Assembly (NCBI GenBank): GCA_030142905.1
Contig: JASJOG010000094.1
Coordinates: forward strand, 928,501-992,500
Origin: Heliopora coerulea
Lineage: Eukaryota > Cnidaria > Anthozoa > Scleralcyonacea > Helioporidae
DNA: 64,000 bases
Reading direction: 5' to 3'
Below are positions 1 to 11,491 of this stretch, piece by piece. Position 1 is the first letter of the stretch. Each line of letters opens with the position of its first letter. The notes under the pieces were generated by a model that worked only from the letters and a program-made list of their open reading frames with translations, was not told the DNA's origin and made no database searches. The position numbers and the translations under genes are program-made.

Positions 1-21
1 AATAGTAAGCCACCTTTACGC

Positions 22-1122
22 CTAACTGCTGTTGGTGGAGCTGCTGTATATATGTCGGCTTACACTGACTGGTTTGCAGCCTTTAGACTTCTTTTTAAAT
101 TGTTTACAGCAACTCCATCCCTTGTGTACTGTGTATTCTCCAGAATGTTCCGTCGTAAGACAAGTGCGAGTTTTTAGGGCGACTCGTGGCATATACAATC
201 GACAACGAGAACAGCGTACTTCCTCCATTTGTCTAGTGAGAATACGGACGCACTCCAATAAACTTTTGGACCTCTCTTCAGTCGCTTTACTTATCTTTTT
301 TATCTCTTCGCTTTCTCTTAAAGCTCGCTGACAAATACGTCGAAAATTTGAAAACTCTAGTCCGGTCAAAAGGCTGCTATTTGTTTCCAACGACCAATCC
401 AAATCTACCAGGCCAGCCGTGTCGAGACAGTTGTGCTCCAACAGAAGTGACTGGGCTTCATAAAGGTCTGCGTCTGCTTTCGCGCTCCATTGCACAACTA
501 TTCTCAATTTTTCTCCATCATGAAATATTCCCTTCTTGCTGCCGTAATCCAGCAAGGTTCGAACGAAGTTTACATCAATAACACTTCTCCTAAACAGGGA
601 AGACGATACTAAACTTTTCCACCTGACCGCGAAAGCTTCAACTGCAAGAGAAACCATATCGCGAACGCCCAGATAGTTACTGTTTTGGATCGTCTTGAAA
701 ATCTCCACGCCATAGAAAAGTTTCTCGTTCGCTTTTCCAGTATACAAGTACTTTAGAAGTAGCTCAATATTTGCAGTGGCTGCTGGAAGTTCGATGGATA
801 TTCGGTCCATTGAGCTTTCTTGGAAGTTTCCAGTGAATAACGCGTCAAAGTATTCGCTTCGTAAGCGAAGATACTCAGAGTGACAGTAAAAATGCCGAGA
901 GCCGAACGCGAGGACTTTGTTGGAATATTCAGGTAGATTGAAGTGCTTCATTGCTTCATCTCCATCAAGGATTTGAAGTTCGTTGACATTGGTGGGGATG
1001 AAGACTGATTTATCGTCCAGCAGATGAATGCTGAGGCCCAGAGAATACAATTTTGACAGTATGGCATCAAAGCTTCTCTTCAGATGTTCTACATTTTCGC
1101 AACTAGTCCAGGAACTCTCCAT
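22..1122 (-). CDS. BTB/POZ-BACK protein with Cys/His-rich C-terminus
   Basis: One uninterrupted reading frame of 366 codons without introns. Residues about 58-160 fit a BTB/POZ domain: a buried FGSRHFYCHSEYLRLRSEYF-like core (the usual V-HR-VLAA-S-YF region) and the LLLKYLYTGK strand-helix. Residues about 165-260 fit a BACK domain. Residues 265-300 are charged and predicted helical or coiled-coil. The last 65 residues hold regularly spaced putative zinc ligands: C304, C307, C321, H326, H333, C338, C339, C349 and H357. The stretch HSGEY...HKGWSCC...GC resembles the second half of CHORD-type zinc modules. BTB-BACK proteins are usually CUL3 adaptors or other scaffolds, but no Kelch repeats follow here, so the substrate-binding part would be the zinc tail. 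The start is the first ATG after upstream stops. The frame looks intact, but it could be a retrogene. Specific function unknown. Confidence 0.75.
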   Translation of the reverse strand: MESSWTSCENVEHLKRSFDAILSKLYSLGLSIHLLDDKSVFIPTNVNELQILDGDEAMKHFNLPEYSNKVLAFGSRHFYCHSEYLRLRSEYFDALFTGNFQESSMDRISIELPAATANIELLLKYLYTGKANEKLFYGVEIFKTIQNSNYLGVRDMVSLAVEAFAVRWKSLVSSSLFRRSVIDVNFVRTLLDYGSKKGIFHDGEKLRIVVQWSAKADADLYEAQSLLLEHNCLDTAGLVDLDWSLETNSSLLTGLEFSNFRRICQRALRESEEIKKISKATEERSKSLLECVRILTRQMEEVRCSRCRLYMPRVALKTRTCLTTEHSGEYTVHKGWSCCKQFKKKSKGCKPVSVSRHIYSSSTNSS

Positions 1123-3177
1123 ATTTCATGGCCTGCCGCTGCCCCGCAGAGTCTCAAGTGATTCTTTGATTCTTTGTCAAATTTGAATTTTTTATAATGT
1201 TAAGTTAAGGTCCCTGTGGAATTTACGCAGCATTCGATGTAATAGTTTACATACTAGTTAGGATTCTTCAACCATTCCTGAACACCGAAAAACAGTTGAA
1301 ACAATGAGGCTAAGTGGAGTTGAGGTGCTTTCAAATCGGAGGGAGAAGCCCTGTAGGAGTGTTTAAACAAGCTTCTCAAACAAACAGGAACCCGTATTTT
1401 GGCTGAAAATTGACACGAAAGTTGACCAAATTTATGTAAAATATTCCAACAAGTTTGAATTGTACTTCTCAAACTCATTAATAATTCGTAAAGCAAAAAG
1501 AAAAAGAATACATAATTAGTCAGTATTTAGAAATCGGAGGAAGATTACAGTTGAATTTTGACACCTTTCGACTGGATTTTTGCCTAAAATTCTGGATCGT
1601 TTGAGAAGCAATTTCAAACACTCGTTAAGTGTTCTTCCTCCGATTTCAAAATACCTCGAAACTTGTTAAAAAAGCTCGGCTTCGCCTCGTTCTTAAACTC
1701 GCTTCTCTGTATTTAGAAATCGGAGGAAGAACACTAACTCGTGTTTGAAATATTACTTCACTGTGTTGATTTTCCTTGTTTTTGGTTCTTGAATTTTTAA
1801 TACGTTTGATAATGTGAGGGAAATTAAGCGTTATGGTGTATGTCAAACTCTTTTTGGTTATAAGCATGGATTGACATAGAGTCTTCTATTAATTGAGAAA
1901 TTAATTTCATCGATTAATTCTTTCCAGTCCGAGAGGCTTCCTATTGACGAGTAAAATCGTCTTGCCTTAGTCCAAGTAATATGATTAAAGTCGGACTCGG
2001 ATCAAAAAGAAATGCACACTATTTTGGGGGGTAAAGTTGAATTCAGGGACAAACTACATCCAAATGTAAGTTGTGTGCCATGCGTCAAACGTTTAAAATG
2101 TTCGCTGAGATTTAAGCGGCTTACTACGGTTTCTGTACTTAAAAACTCTTAATTCATTGTATGGTTTGAATCCGGGAAAGCTGCGATTGTTCATTCTTTG
2201 CTTGTTCGTCCAGATTAAACTTTTACACAATATTCTTAAAACTATTTGTTTTAAACGGATTTCATGAATTGATCTGCACTGCTAAATGTCAACTAGAAAA
2301 GTTGACTAGGTTTTTGAACGCGGGTTTTTGTTCCGCGTTCTATTTTTACTGGATTTTTTTCTCCGGTTTCTTTACAGGGGGAGTTACAAACAAGTCAAAG
2401 TATGAAGGGAATTATCTATACTAGAGTTCACAGAGGGAAGGAACCGTGTCGCATCATGCGTCAAATACTGTGAGATGTATACGAATACTTCTTTGACCAA
2501 GTTTTACACAAGGAAGGCAACATATTATGGCGCTTTTGTTTGTAAAATGTATAGGCTTTCCTTATGAATTTTACCTCAAAGTAATTTTGTGTTGTCATAT
2601 ACAGTGATATCCTCTGCCATATTAAACTGTCAAATGTTATCAAGGTTATTCTCAATGTTCTGTCCTGACAATAGTAATTACACAAATGTGGTCAATTTCT
2701 TAAACACTCTATTCAACTTACCATAATGGAAGTAGAAGGGTTACACTATGAAATGTTCTCAATTTCTAGTTTACCTCCATATATAGGTCGTGTGCGAAAA
2801 GGTTTCGTTTGAGAAATTAAGCTAGAAATACTTCACCGATCAGCAACCATGTTCATCAGAAAGTGTTAAATTGAGAGTTTTTATATTTGTATCGCACTGT
2901 ATTACTTCGACTACGTTAACTTATTTAACTGAAGAGAAAGTCCTAATAGAGAATCTCTCGTGCGCTAAAATTGGATTAAACGAGCATACCTTTCCCCGTT
3001 GACTCGATAACTCAATTGCGAGTTCAAATCCCGCTCTAGTCTACTTTTCTAGTTGACCTCAGCAGTGTAGGTCAATTCATAAAAAAACTTTTCCTTTGGG
3101 AAACAGTTATCAGATTGTTATTCAACTTACAACGAAACCACTAAAGTCACGCATAAAGACCTCGAGACCAAGCTTGA
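1123..3177. other. Gene-free, AT-rich stretch
   Basis: No convincing coding exon is visible on either strand. It contains a hairpin repeat at 1611-1751. At 1930-1985 it contains a fragment with the GACGAGTAAAATCGTC core that recurs in the small MITE family described at 36490. Confidence 0.5.
1611..1751. repeat. Hairpin (inverted) repeat with CGGAGGAAG arms
   Basis: Bases 1611-1654 and 1709-1751 are near-perfect reverse complements of about 43 bp containing AATCGGAGGAAGAACAC, separated by about 55 bp. A third partial arm sits at 1527-1548, and a weaker one lies near 1330. This is the structure of a short fold-back MITE. No target duplication was identified. Confidence 0.6.
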
Positions 3178-3376
3178 CGCCCCGTCCACACGTGTACGTT
3201 TTCGTATGAAAACTTTTCATATTAAACGCATACTTTTCACCGCGTTTTGGCCTCCCGTCCACACGTAAATGGCGTTTTCAGTCGCCAAAAGCACAGACTT
3301 TCGAAAAACGCTGTTCAAAGTGGAGCCATTCGAAAGCGCCAACTAATCGTTTTCGTGTAGACGGCGAAAACGGAGA
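3178..3376. repeat. Probable MITE with GTCCACACG...CGTGTAGAC ends
   Basis: The segment opens with CCCGTCCACACGTGTACG and closes with CGTTTTCGTGTAGACGG, an imperfect terminal inverted repeat. A second internal CCCGTCCACACGTAAATGG copy lies at 3245. GTCCACACG/AAAACG repeats of this sort are common non-autonomous DNA elements in marine invertebrates. The family assignment is from memory. Confidence 0.45.
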
Positions 3377-3570
3377 CTTCCCAAAACGATGACCCTCGTC
3401 ACTGGTCCTCGCGGTGCGTGATAGAAGTTATTGTAAATAGTGTATAAATTGGTAAATGTTATCTCTGTATATGTTAAAGTAATGTTTATTTTTATTTTTA
3501 TAAAAGGCCGCTTGAAAATCAGTGGCCTAAGCGCACTGAATGGGTTAACCGTTTTCAAATAAGATTAAAT

Positions 3571-3635
3571 TATAATAATAATAATAATAATGCTTAGACC
3601 CCTTCCACTGTCCTTAGTTGGGTGGTGTGCGAGTT

Positions 3636-3692
<57 letters not shown>
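3571..3692. repeat. (TAA)n microsatellites before LINE copy A
   Basis: Two TAA/AAT tracts (3571-3591 and 3637-3692) flank 45 bp of unique sequence. The second tract abuts the 5' end of LINE copy A, so it is probably part of the insertion target. Confidence 0.85.
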
Positions 3693-3693
<1 letters not shown>

Positions 3694-6090
3694 TATGTAG
3701 AAGAAGAAAAGCTGCATAAGATTGCAAAGAAATGAAAAAATTGGACTTCATCAGGTATTGATGGAATTCAGAACTTCTGAAATGCTAAGAAACCCTTTGA
3801 AATCCCCACAATGGATAACAGAAGGTGTAACATACCTATTGTCTAAAACCTCTGACATAAAAACCCTAAAAATTACCGGCCGATCACATGTCTCAGCACA
3901 ACATATAAATTGTTGACCTCAATTTTAGCTGAGCGCATTTATAACTTCCTCGATAACAATGAGTTGTTCCCCATCGAACAGAAAGGGTGTAGAAAAGGTT
4001 CCTATGGTTGTAAAGACCAGCTGTTGATCAATAAGATGATCCTTGAAAATTGCAAGTCGAAACACGGCAATCTGAGTATGGCCTGAATTGACGACCGTAA
4101 GGCCTTCGATAGTGTGCCCCATGATTGGATCCTGAAATCTCTGGAGATCTACAAGGTATCCCCGGTTATTGTCAACTTTTTGAGGTCAAATATGAAACTC
4201 TAGAAGACAAATCTCTTCTTGTATCACCAGCAGGGAACTATAAAATCTAACCCTATCGATATTACCTGTGGTATTTTCCAAGGAGACTCTCTCTCCCCAC
4301 TACTCTTTTGTTTCGCTCTGTTTCCACTCTCACTTGAACTGAATAACACAGGTTACGGATATAAGATCGGAAATAGAAACAGCGACCATCTATTCTTTAT
4401 GGATGATCTTAAGTTGTTTGCAAAAAATGACGAACATCTTGAAGGGTTGCTGCAAACAGTAAGGCAGTTCAGTGATGATATTGGTATGTCATTTGGCCTT
4501 GACAAGTGTACAAAAACAAACGTTTAAAAGAGGAAAACTTGTGCATAGTGCTAACGTGTGCTTACATATAAAGAACGTTATTCGGGATTTAGACCAAGAG
4601 GAAGTGTATAAGTACCTTGGGATCAATGAAGGTAATGGCATCCAGCACTCAAGTATGAAGGAAAAAATCAGGAAGGAATTTTATCGACGAGCAAGGGCAG
4701 TGCTTAAAACTGAACTTAACTCCGCATACAGAATTGAGGCAATTAACATCCTTGCCATACCAGTTGTTACGTACAGTTTCAATATTATCAACTGGACGAT
4801 AACTGATATTAAAAAACTAGATACCAAGGTTCGTAAGCTGTTAACAACTGATAGAATGCACCATTTTAAATCCGATGTCGATAGACTCTACATTCCACGT
4901 AAAGAGGGAGGCAGAGGCCTAATTCAGCTAGAGCTCTCTTACAAAACCACCACCATCGGGCTCGAAAAATATATAGACTCTTCTAATGACTGGATGCTTC
5001 AATTAGTCAAACAACATGAAAATTCTAAAAATGTCCACTCAGTCATAAAAGAGAGTGAGAAGTACAAACGTGATCTAGGAGTTAAAATCAATATTGATGA
5101 AGACCTAAATTGTACCAAGCAGGCTAAAATTGTGAAAAAAGCAGCTAAGAAGGAAGGCCTTAACAGATCAAGGAAAACTGGGAGAAAAAGCCCCTCCACG
5201 GCGAGTACCCCACCCGTTCAGCAGTGCTGATGTAGATCTATTGAACACCCATCAGTGGTTACGTGGTGCTGGGCTCAAAGCCGAAACGGAGGGATTTATA
5301 ATCGCTGCCCAAGATCAAAGCCTGTTCACACGAAATTTCCAGGCTGAAATCCTTCCTAATGGAGTAAATCCAAACTGCCGTTTCTGTGATAAGCACAAAG
5401 AGACTATAGACCACCTTGTCTCTGGTTGCCCCGTCTTAACTCCGTCAGAATATAAAAACAGACACGATAGAATTGGCCAATATACTCACTGGAAAGCCTG
5501 TCAGTATTTCGATCTACCCTGTGCAGCGAAATGGTATGAACACAAACCGCCGCAGGTAGTAGAGAACGACAAAGTTACAATCCTTTGGGACTTCACTATC
5601 AATACTGACAGAACCATCCAAGCGAATACACCTGACATAGTCATTAAAAACCATGAGAAGACCTGCCTCATGATCGATATGACAGTATCTACAGATAGGA
5701 ACGTGTCTGTCAAAGAATTCGACAAACTATGTAAATGTAAAGATTTGCAAATCGAGATCGAAAGAATGTGGCACCTCAAAACATCTATAGTGCCAGTAGT
5801 TACTGGAGCCCTCGGACTTGTTAATAAAAATGTGTGCAGTCACATCAAGAAGTTACCTGGAAAACACAGCCTGCAGGAGTTACAGAAGATTGTCCTCAAC
5901 AGTGTTGTGCACCTCTTGAGAAAGGCTCTCTAGATATGATTTACTTGCTTCGTCTAACAACTTGTCTTAATTTCTTTATTCATCAAAATTAACATCAGAA
6001 AGTTAATAGTATTATCCCTCATATTGCCTCAGGTCTCTGGGTGAAACCCGGCAATATGAATGTACAAAATAGCCTTTAAAATAAAGTAAC

Positions 6091-6132
<42 letters not shown>
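3692..6132 (+). mobile_element. TAA-associated non-LTR retrotransposon, copy A (REL-endonuclease type)
   Basis: A 5'-truncated LINE bracketed by TAA repeats. It starts with TGATATGTAGAAGAAGAAAA directly after the upstream TAA tract and ends in a 3' UTR (5934-6092) plus a (TAA)n tail at 6092-6132. The coding part has RT motifs followed by a CCHC knuckle and a PD-(D/E)XK restriction-like endonuclease, the arrangement of the R2/R4/NeSL group. Dong, an R4-clade element, is known to insert in TAA repeats, which fits this context. Copies B and C follow in the same orientation. Confidence 0.85.
3722..5933 (+). pseudogene. Broken reverse transcriptase/endonuclease ORF of LINE copy A
   Basis: RT homology starts near 3860 with NYRPITCL-like sequence and continues through [23 protein letters not shown] (about 4270-4310) and the catalytic FMDD box (about 4396). 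The frame is interrupted by TGA at 4084, where a Trp codon is expected before IDDRKAFD. It is also broken by TAG at 4201, by a frameshift around 4510-4530 and by another near 5230. The C-terminal part (5241-5933, intact 230 codons) has the knuckle CRFCDKHKETIDHLVSGC and the endonuclease pair PDIVI...LMIDMTV. It ends SVVHLLRKAL before TAG. The element is dead at the protein level. Confidence 0.85.
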
Positions 6133-6134
<2 letters not shown>

Positions 6135-6573
6135 CCTTGGAAGAGTATGGAAGACGAGTTACGGAAGTTGCTTGGAAAAAAGACAAAAGATGTGATGCGA
6201 AATATGCAGAAATCAGCAGTGTCAAGCACGTTGAATATTGCAAGGATGTTTAAGATTATAACATGAATACTATAATTAGAGATTTTTTCATTAGAAATTT
6301 TCAAAGAGTTGAACATTGAGGATATTATATAAGCTTTATTTTCAGGTACAAACATTCAAAGATATTTTTAAATTATATTATATTATATTGTAATTTTGTT
6401 TTTATTTACACAATTTTATTCGATATTTTTAACTTTTCAATATTTGTGAATAGCTACTTTACAACATTTAGGATCGTAATAATATTGTAGAACTCATAGG
6501 TTACGCAGGGCGCCCTATGAGTCTTTATGTACGGCATACTGAAATTTAATAAACTGCACCATAATAATAATAA
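6133..6573 (+). mobile_element. Probable 3' fragment of a fourth TAA-associated LINE
   Basis: This 430-bp segment lies between the TAA tail of copy A and a new short tract, ATAATAATAATAAT, at about 6561-6573. It starts with a short open stretch that could be the last 40 codons of a LINE ORF. An AT-rich 3' UTR-like part follows, with AATAAACTGCACC just before the tail, as in copy A. The bracketing suggests a heavily 5'-truncated copy, but no diagnostic domain is present. Confidence 0.4.
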
Positions 6574-9160
6574 TGATATGTAGAAGAAGAAAAGCAGCAT
6601 AAGATTGCAAAGAAATGAAAAAATTGGACGTCACCAGGTATTGATGGAATTCAGAACTTCTGGTAGAAAAAGTTTAAATCAACACAGAAAGCTTTGAAGA
6701 GAGCATTTGAGAAAATAAAAGTAGATAACAATGTGATACCACAATGGTGGCCAGCAGGACGTACAGTATTGATACCAAAGACAAAAGAATTAGGTGATGA
6801 GAAGAACTACAGACCCATCACATGTCTGAACACTTCATATAAGTTACTGACGGGACTGATCGGCAAGTACATGAGAGACCATGCTATGGAGAACGAAATC
6901 TGGGATGAAGGACAATTAGGTGAAGTTGAAGGCGTATTAGGAACAGTCGACCAGTTACTTATAGATGTGTGCATAATGGAAGAGGTGAAAAGCTACCACA
7001 GAAACATCGCCGTTGTCTACCGTGACTATAAGAAAGCGTATGATAAAGTACATCATGACTGGATGCTGAGAGTATTTAATTGGATGGGAATACCTAAGAA
7101 TGTCACCTCGTTACTGAGAGCGTTGATGAATAAATGGAAAACGAGGCTTGAGATATGGAACGATGGACTAAAGCAAATGAGTAGATGGATTCAACTCCTG
7201 TGTGGCTTCCTTCAAGAAGACAGTTATTCCCCAGTGGGAATCTGTCTTACAGAGGTTCCAGTTTGCAAACTACTCAAAGCTTCGAAAGGGTACAAGATGG
7301 GAAGACCTGGTAAAAGAAATGTAAAACGTATTCATAGCCTATTTATAGATGACCTCAAAGTATACCAGGAAAGCCACAAGATGCTACAAGTAGTAAATGA
7401 GATCATAGTCCTGGCCAGTCATGATACAGGAGCATGTTATACAGGAAATTATTTTTGAAAGGGGACAAATGATAAAAGGTGAAGGTTAAGAAGTCCAACA
7501 AGAAAGAATGAAGACTATCGACACAGACGAAAATGAAACCTACAAGTTTCTAGGCGTAGAACAGGTCGATGGAATTAAGAATAAAGTGTTTGAAAGAATC
7601 AAAACCGAAATGATAAAGAGGCCCAATCTCTTGACTAAAACAGAACTGAATGACAGGAATTTGATGAAGGCAATAAACAGCAAAGTGATACCAGTTGCAG
7701 CGTATCCAATGAATGTATACCGATTCAACAAAGATGCGTTACAAGAATTAGATCAGAGCATATAAAGAGAACTAAGGCGAAACAACATGTTAGGAAGACA
7801 ATCCAGCGATGAGAGATTGCATCTAAAACGAGAAGAAGGAGGAAGAGGACTTAAGTCATTACGAGATGTGTATAAAGAGACAAAGCTGAGAGTGGCCTGT
7901 TATATGGAAAAGTCGGCAAATGGATACAAGCAGCTTGGAAAAGAGAAAAAGAGAAGGGATATACATCGGTTAAGAAAGAACCACAAGACGCAATGCAAGT
8001 GATTGGCTCAAGGATTGACTTTGAAGAAGGAAAAGTGACACTGGAAGGAGAAAGACTAGACAAATCTTGAAAGGAGACTTGGAAAAGTGTGAAAAAGGTC
8101 ATCAAAAAAGAAACAGAGATAAAAAGAAAGGAACACTACAGACAGAAGGAGTTACAAAGTGAAGTCTACAGGAAGCAACACAATTCGTGCAATATGTGGC
8201 TGAAACAAAGCCTTAATCCAAGAAAAACAGCTGCAATAGTTAACACGATGGAGAAAATGATAGAAACTAGAGTGTGGAAAGTATCAAGGGGATTGCCTTG
8301 CGTTAATGTAAAATGTAGAGTTTGTGGTAAGCAAAAAGAAACTGTGGATCATCTTTTGGCTGGATGTAAAATGTTAGCGCCAAGCAAATACATCAGAAGG
8401 CATAACCGAGCATTAATGATACTGGCAGTTCAATGGGTAAAAGAATATAAGCTAACTGATGGCCAAACCAAGTGGTATGCAGAAAGGTGGGAAAGAGGAC
8501 ACGTTTTGGAGAGCAGTACTGCAAAGTTGATGTGGGAGTTGATGGGATTCCATTTAAAAAAGACGACAACATCCAGACGACCAGACTTGACATTAGAGGA
8601 CAAAAAGAAAATAATTTGGATTTGCGATATGGCATGCCCACAAGAAGATAACATCGAAACCAAGACGAATGAGAAACGAACAAAGTGCCAGCAGTTAGCA
8701 TTCGAAATGAGAGAAAGACGTGTCGGATTCAAAGTGATCGCGGTTCCAATTGTGATAAGGTGTCTTGGAGGAGGTACCAATAAATCAATCAAGGAAGTGC
8801 GAAGAATATTCGAAAATGACGAATTGGCGAAACAAATAGTAGGAATGATGCAAAAGACGGTATTGATGGATAGCGAAACGATACTGAGAAAAATACTTTC
8901 AAGATGAGTTCAATATGCAGAAAGCTAGCATGTTTGTCCGTAGGGTGGATTATAGTGGGATTAGCCCAGTTTGAATTACCTGCTATTAACCAATGCTACC
9001 AAACAGTCAAACTTGACTATCTTCTGCTCTACTACTGTGTTTGTGTTACAAGAACTGTTGTAAAGAGACAGAAAAATTTTGTATCCCTATTATTAGGCTA
9101 TTTATCAATAATGATTTGTAGCTATCATATTATATTTCATAATGATAATGATAATAATGA
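6574..9160 (+). mobile_element. TAA-associated non-LTR retrotransposon, copy B (divergent subfamily)
   Basis: The first 90 bp (TGATATGTAGAAGAAGAAAA and onward) are nearly identical to the start of copy A, so both copies begin at the same element position next to TAA. The protein, however, belongs to a different subfamily (EEGGRGLKSLRDVYKET; RRPDLT...ICDMACPQED). The 3' UTR runs from 8908 and ends in an AATGATAATGATAATAAT tract at 9138-9160, where copy C begins. Either a mosaic of two subfamilies or conserved 5' sequence could explain the shared start. Confidence 0.8.
6604..8907 (+). pseudogene. Broken RT/endonuclease ORF of LINE copy B
   Basis: Open segments 6694-7458, 7508-7765, 7787-8002 and 8089-8907 lie in at least two frames. 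Visible features are KNYRPITCLN, YRDYKKAYDKVHHDW (motif A), FIDDLK (catalytic box, with Ile in place of the usual Ala/Met), SDERLHLKREEGGRGLKSLR, and the knuckle CRVCGKQKETVDHLLAGC. The endonuclease core is RRPDLT...WICDMACPQED, followed by VPIVIRCLGGG and a C-terminal TILRKILSR. Stops include TAA at about 7763 and TGA near 8068. Motif B (GFLQEDSYSP) has drifted from the normal GxxQGDxxSP. Confidence 0.8.
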
Positions 9161-9164
9161 TATA

Positions 9165-11237
9165 TTAAATAGTGTGAAACCAATACCAAGTTGGATAACT
9201 TATGGGAGGACTGTGCTATGTTCGAAGGACCCGGAAAAAGGGAATGCTGTGGACAACTTTCGGCCAATATCGTGTCTACCACTTATGTGGAAATTAATGA
9301 CGGAGATTATAGCTGAGAGTATGTACACATTTATGGACACTGAAAACATATTGCCAGAAGAGCAAAAGGGATGCAGACGGAGGAGCAGAGGCACAAAGGA
9401 TCAATTGCTGATAGATAAGGCAATACTTCGAGACTGTAAGAGGAAACATAAGAACTTGGCCATGGCGTGGGTGGATCGTAAGGTGTATGACCTTGTACCC
9501 CACAGATGGATATTGGAGTACATGAGGATATTTGGAATTGCTGAGAATGTAACCGAATTTATGAAGAGAAGTATGGCAACATGGAAAACACAACTAAGCT
9601 CTGCCGGGGCAGTGCTAGGAGAGGTGAATATAAAAAGAGGAATTTTTCAGGGGGATAGTCTTTCACCTCTTCTTTTCGTCTTCTGCATGATGCCGCTTAC
9701 ACTACTGCTGAGAAAAACTGGAAGGGGATATGAATGGTGTGAGAGAAAGCTGAAAATCAACCATTTGCTTTTCATGGATGATATCAAGCTGTTTGGCAAG
9801 AGTCAGAATCAGATTGATTCATTGGTGAATACAGTGTATCTTCTTAGTAGTGATATAGATATGGAGTTTGGCTTTGGGAAGTGTGGCGTATTGGTGATGC
9901 AAAGAGGCAAGGTGATTGCAACTGACGGGATAGAGCTACTTGATGGACAGGTGATGAAGGACATAGCAGAGAATGGTTATAAATACCTTGGGATTTTGGA
10001 GATGGACAAAATTAAGGAGGTTGAAATGAAGGAAGCATTTACAACTGAGTACTACAGGAGACTGGGGCTGAACTCGAAATTGAATGGCAGGAACAAAATC
10101 ACTGCAATAAACACAGAGGCTGTTGCAGTTTTACGATATGGAACGGGTATATTGAAGTAGGCACAAGATGAGGTCAAAGAATTGGGCAGGAAAACCAGGA
10201 AGAAAATGACGATGTCTGGAGCATTTAATTTGAACAGTGATATAGATAGACTGTATATATCAAGAAACAAAGGAGGGAGGGGACTCATTGGATGCGAGTA
10301 TTGCATAAGAAGTGAGGAAAATGGACTAGGATGGTATATAAAAAACAGTGAAGAACGATTTTTGAATGGAGTGAGACAAGCAGGGATAATAGAAAGAGAA
10401 AACTGCAAGAGTAAAAAAGAATTCAAACAGAACATCAAAGAATACAAGATGAGAGTATGGAGAGAGAAAAGAATGCATGGCCAAGTTGTGCGGGATATGG
10501 AAAAAGAGCAACACAGAGATAGGATTGATAAAGAAGACACATGGCCCTGGGTGACAAAATCTGATTTGAAAATTGGAACAGAGGCCTTGATCTGTGCAGC
10601 CCAAGAACAGGTATTGCGCACTAAGTATGTTAAGTACAGTATTGATCACACAGGAGATTCTCCATTGTGCAGATTGTGTGGTGCAGCAGGGGAAACTGTG
10701 ACCCACATAGTTAGTGGATGTACAATTTTGGAACAGAAGGAGTACAAGCCGAGGCACGATAATGTTGCACGAATAGTACATTGGGAATTATGTGGGAAGT
10801 TTGGGCTGGAAAGATCTGAGAAATTGTACAAGCATAAGCCAAAGGCAGTGCTGGAAAATGCAAAAGTGAAGCTCCTTTGGGACTTCAGTATCCAATGTGA
10901 TGAGAATATCATAGCAAGAAGACCAGATCTGATACTGGTAGGAAAAGAAAGAAAACACTGCCTCTTGATTGACATAACAGTACCAGGAGATGACAAGGTT
11001 GCGGAGAAGGAAGACGAGAAGGAAGATAAGTATCAGCCACGGAAATTTGAAATAACGCAGATTTGGGAAATGAACAAAGTGGAGGTTATTCCAATTGTTG
11101 TTGGAGCCCTTGGTGTGGTAACAAAGAAGATCCAAAAGTGATTCTCAAAGATTGGTGTGGAACTTCGAACTGAGTTGCTGCAAAGGACCGTACTCTTGGG
11201 AACAGCCAGAATTTTGAGAAGGGTATTACAAATGTAG
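9165..11237 (+). pseudogene. RT/restriction-like endonuclease ORF of LINE copy C, two nonsense codons
   Basis: Reading one frame from about 9165 gives RT motifs NFRPISCLP, motif A as [12 protein letters not shown], motif B as [13 protein letters not shown], and the catalytic FMDDIKLF. The fingers/thumb region follows, then SDIDRLYISRNKGGRGL, the knuckle CRLCGAAGETVTHIVSGC and the nuclease core RRPDLI...LLIDITVPGDD. TAG at 10158-10160 and TGA at 11139-11141 lie in this frame, and the homologous reading resumes straight after each (AQDEVKELG; FSKIGVELR...RILRRVLQM). The true terminator is TAG at 11235-11237. Both nonsense codons look like Trp codons changed by one transition. The ATG at 8904 belongs to 3' UTR of copy B read by chance. 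Confidence 0.85.
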
Positions 11238-11287
11238 TAAGAAGGGTATTACAAATGTAGTAAGAAGTGTATTACAAATGTAGTAAG
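11219..11287 (+). repeat. 23-bp tandem triplication at LINE copy C terminator
   Basis: Three head-to-tail copies of AAGGGTATTACAAATGTAG plus TAAG (11219-11241, 11242-11264, 11265-11287; the last has G to T at one site). The unit contains the ORF stop codon, so the terminator is repeated three times. Confidence 0.9.
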
Positions 11288-11491
11288 AAGTGTGAACTGC
11301 AGGACCCTTGGTCATTTGTTATGACCTGCTCCTGCATGTTAATTTTGACGAAACAAGATCTGTCTGGGTCTGAGGAAAATAATAATAATAATTAAAGTGG
11401 CTATAACAAATAATGTTTCCAACGAGAGGATTAAGTCCCCGTAATATTCAGGGTTAGGGCTGAACACATTATCATTTTCTTGCTCAACTAA

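Larger units (their letters stand above)
9161..11393 (+). mobile_element. TAA-associated non-LTR retrotransposon, copy C (best preserved)
   Basis: It begins after the AAT tract at 9138-9160 and ends at a short (AAT)n tail at 11377-11393. The coding region stays in one frame for about 2.07 kb, interrupted only by two nonsense codons. A 23-bp unit is triplicated across its stop codon and 3' UTR start (11219-11287). It is the youngest-looking of the three copies. Confidence 0.85.

Noticed and set aside
3571..3692. CRISPR-like or satellite array
   Set aside because: Plain TAA microsatellite in a eukaryotic genome, serving as LINE target.
8904..9160. N-terminal 85 codons of the frame starting at 8904 as part of LINE copy C
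   Set aside because: They coincide with the 3' UTR and AAT tail of copy B. RT homology starts only after the AAT tract.
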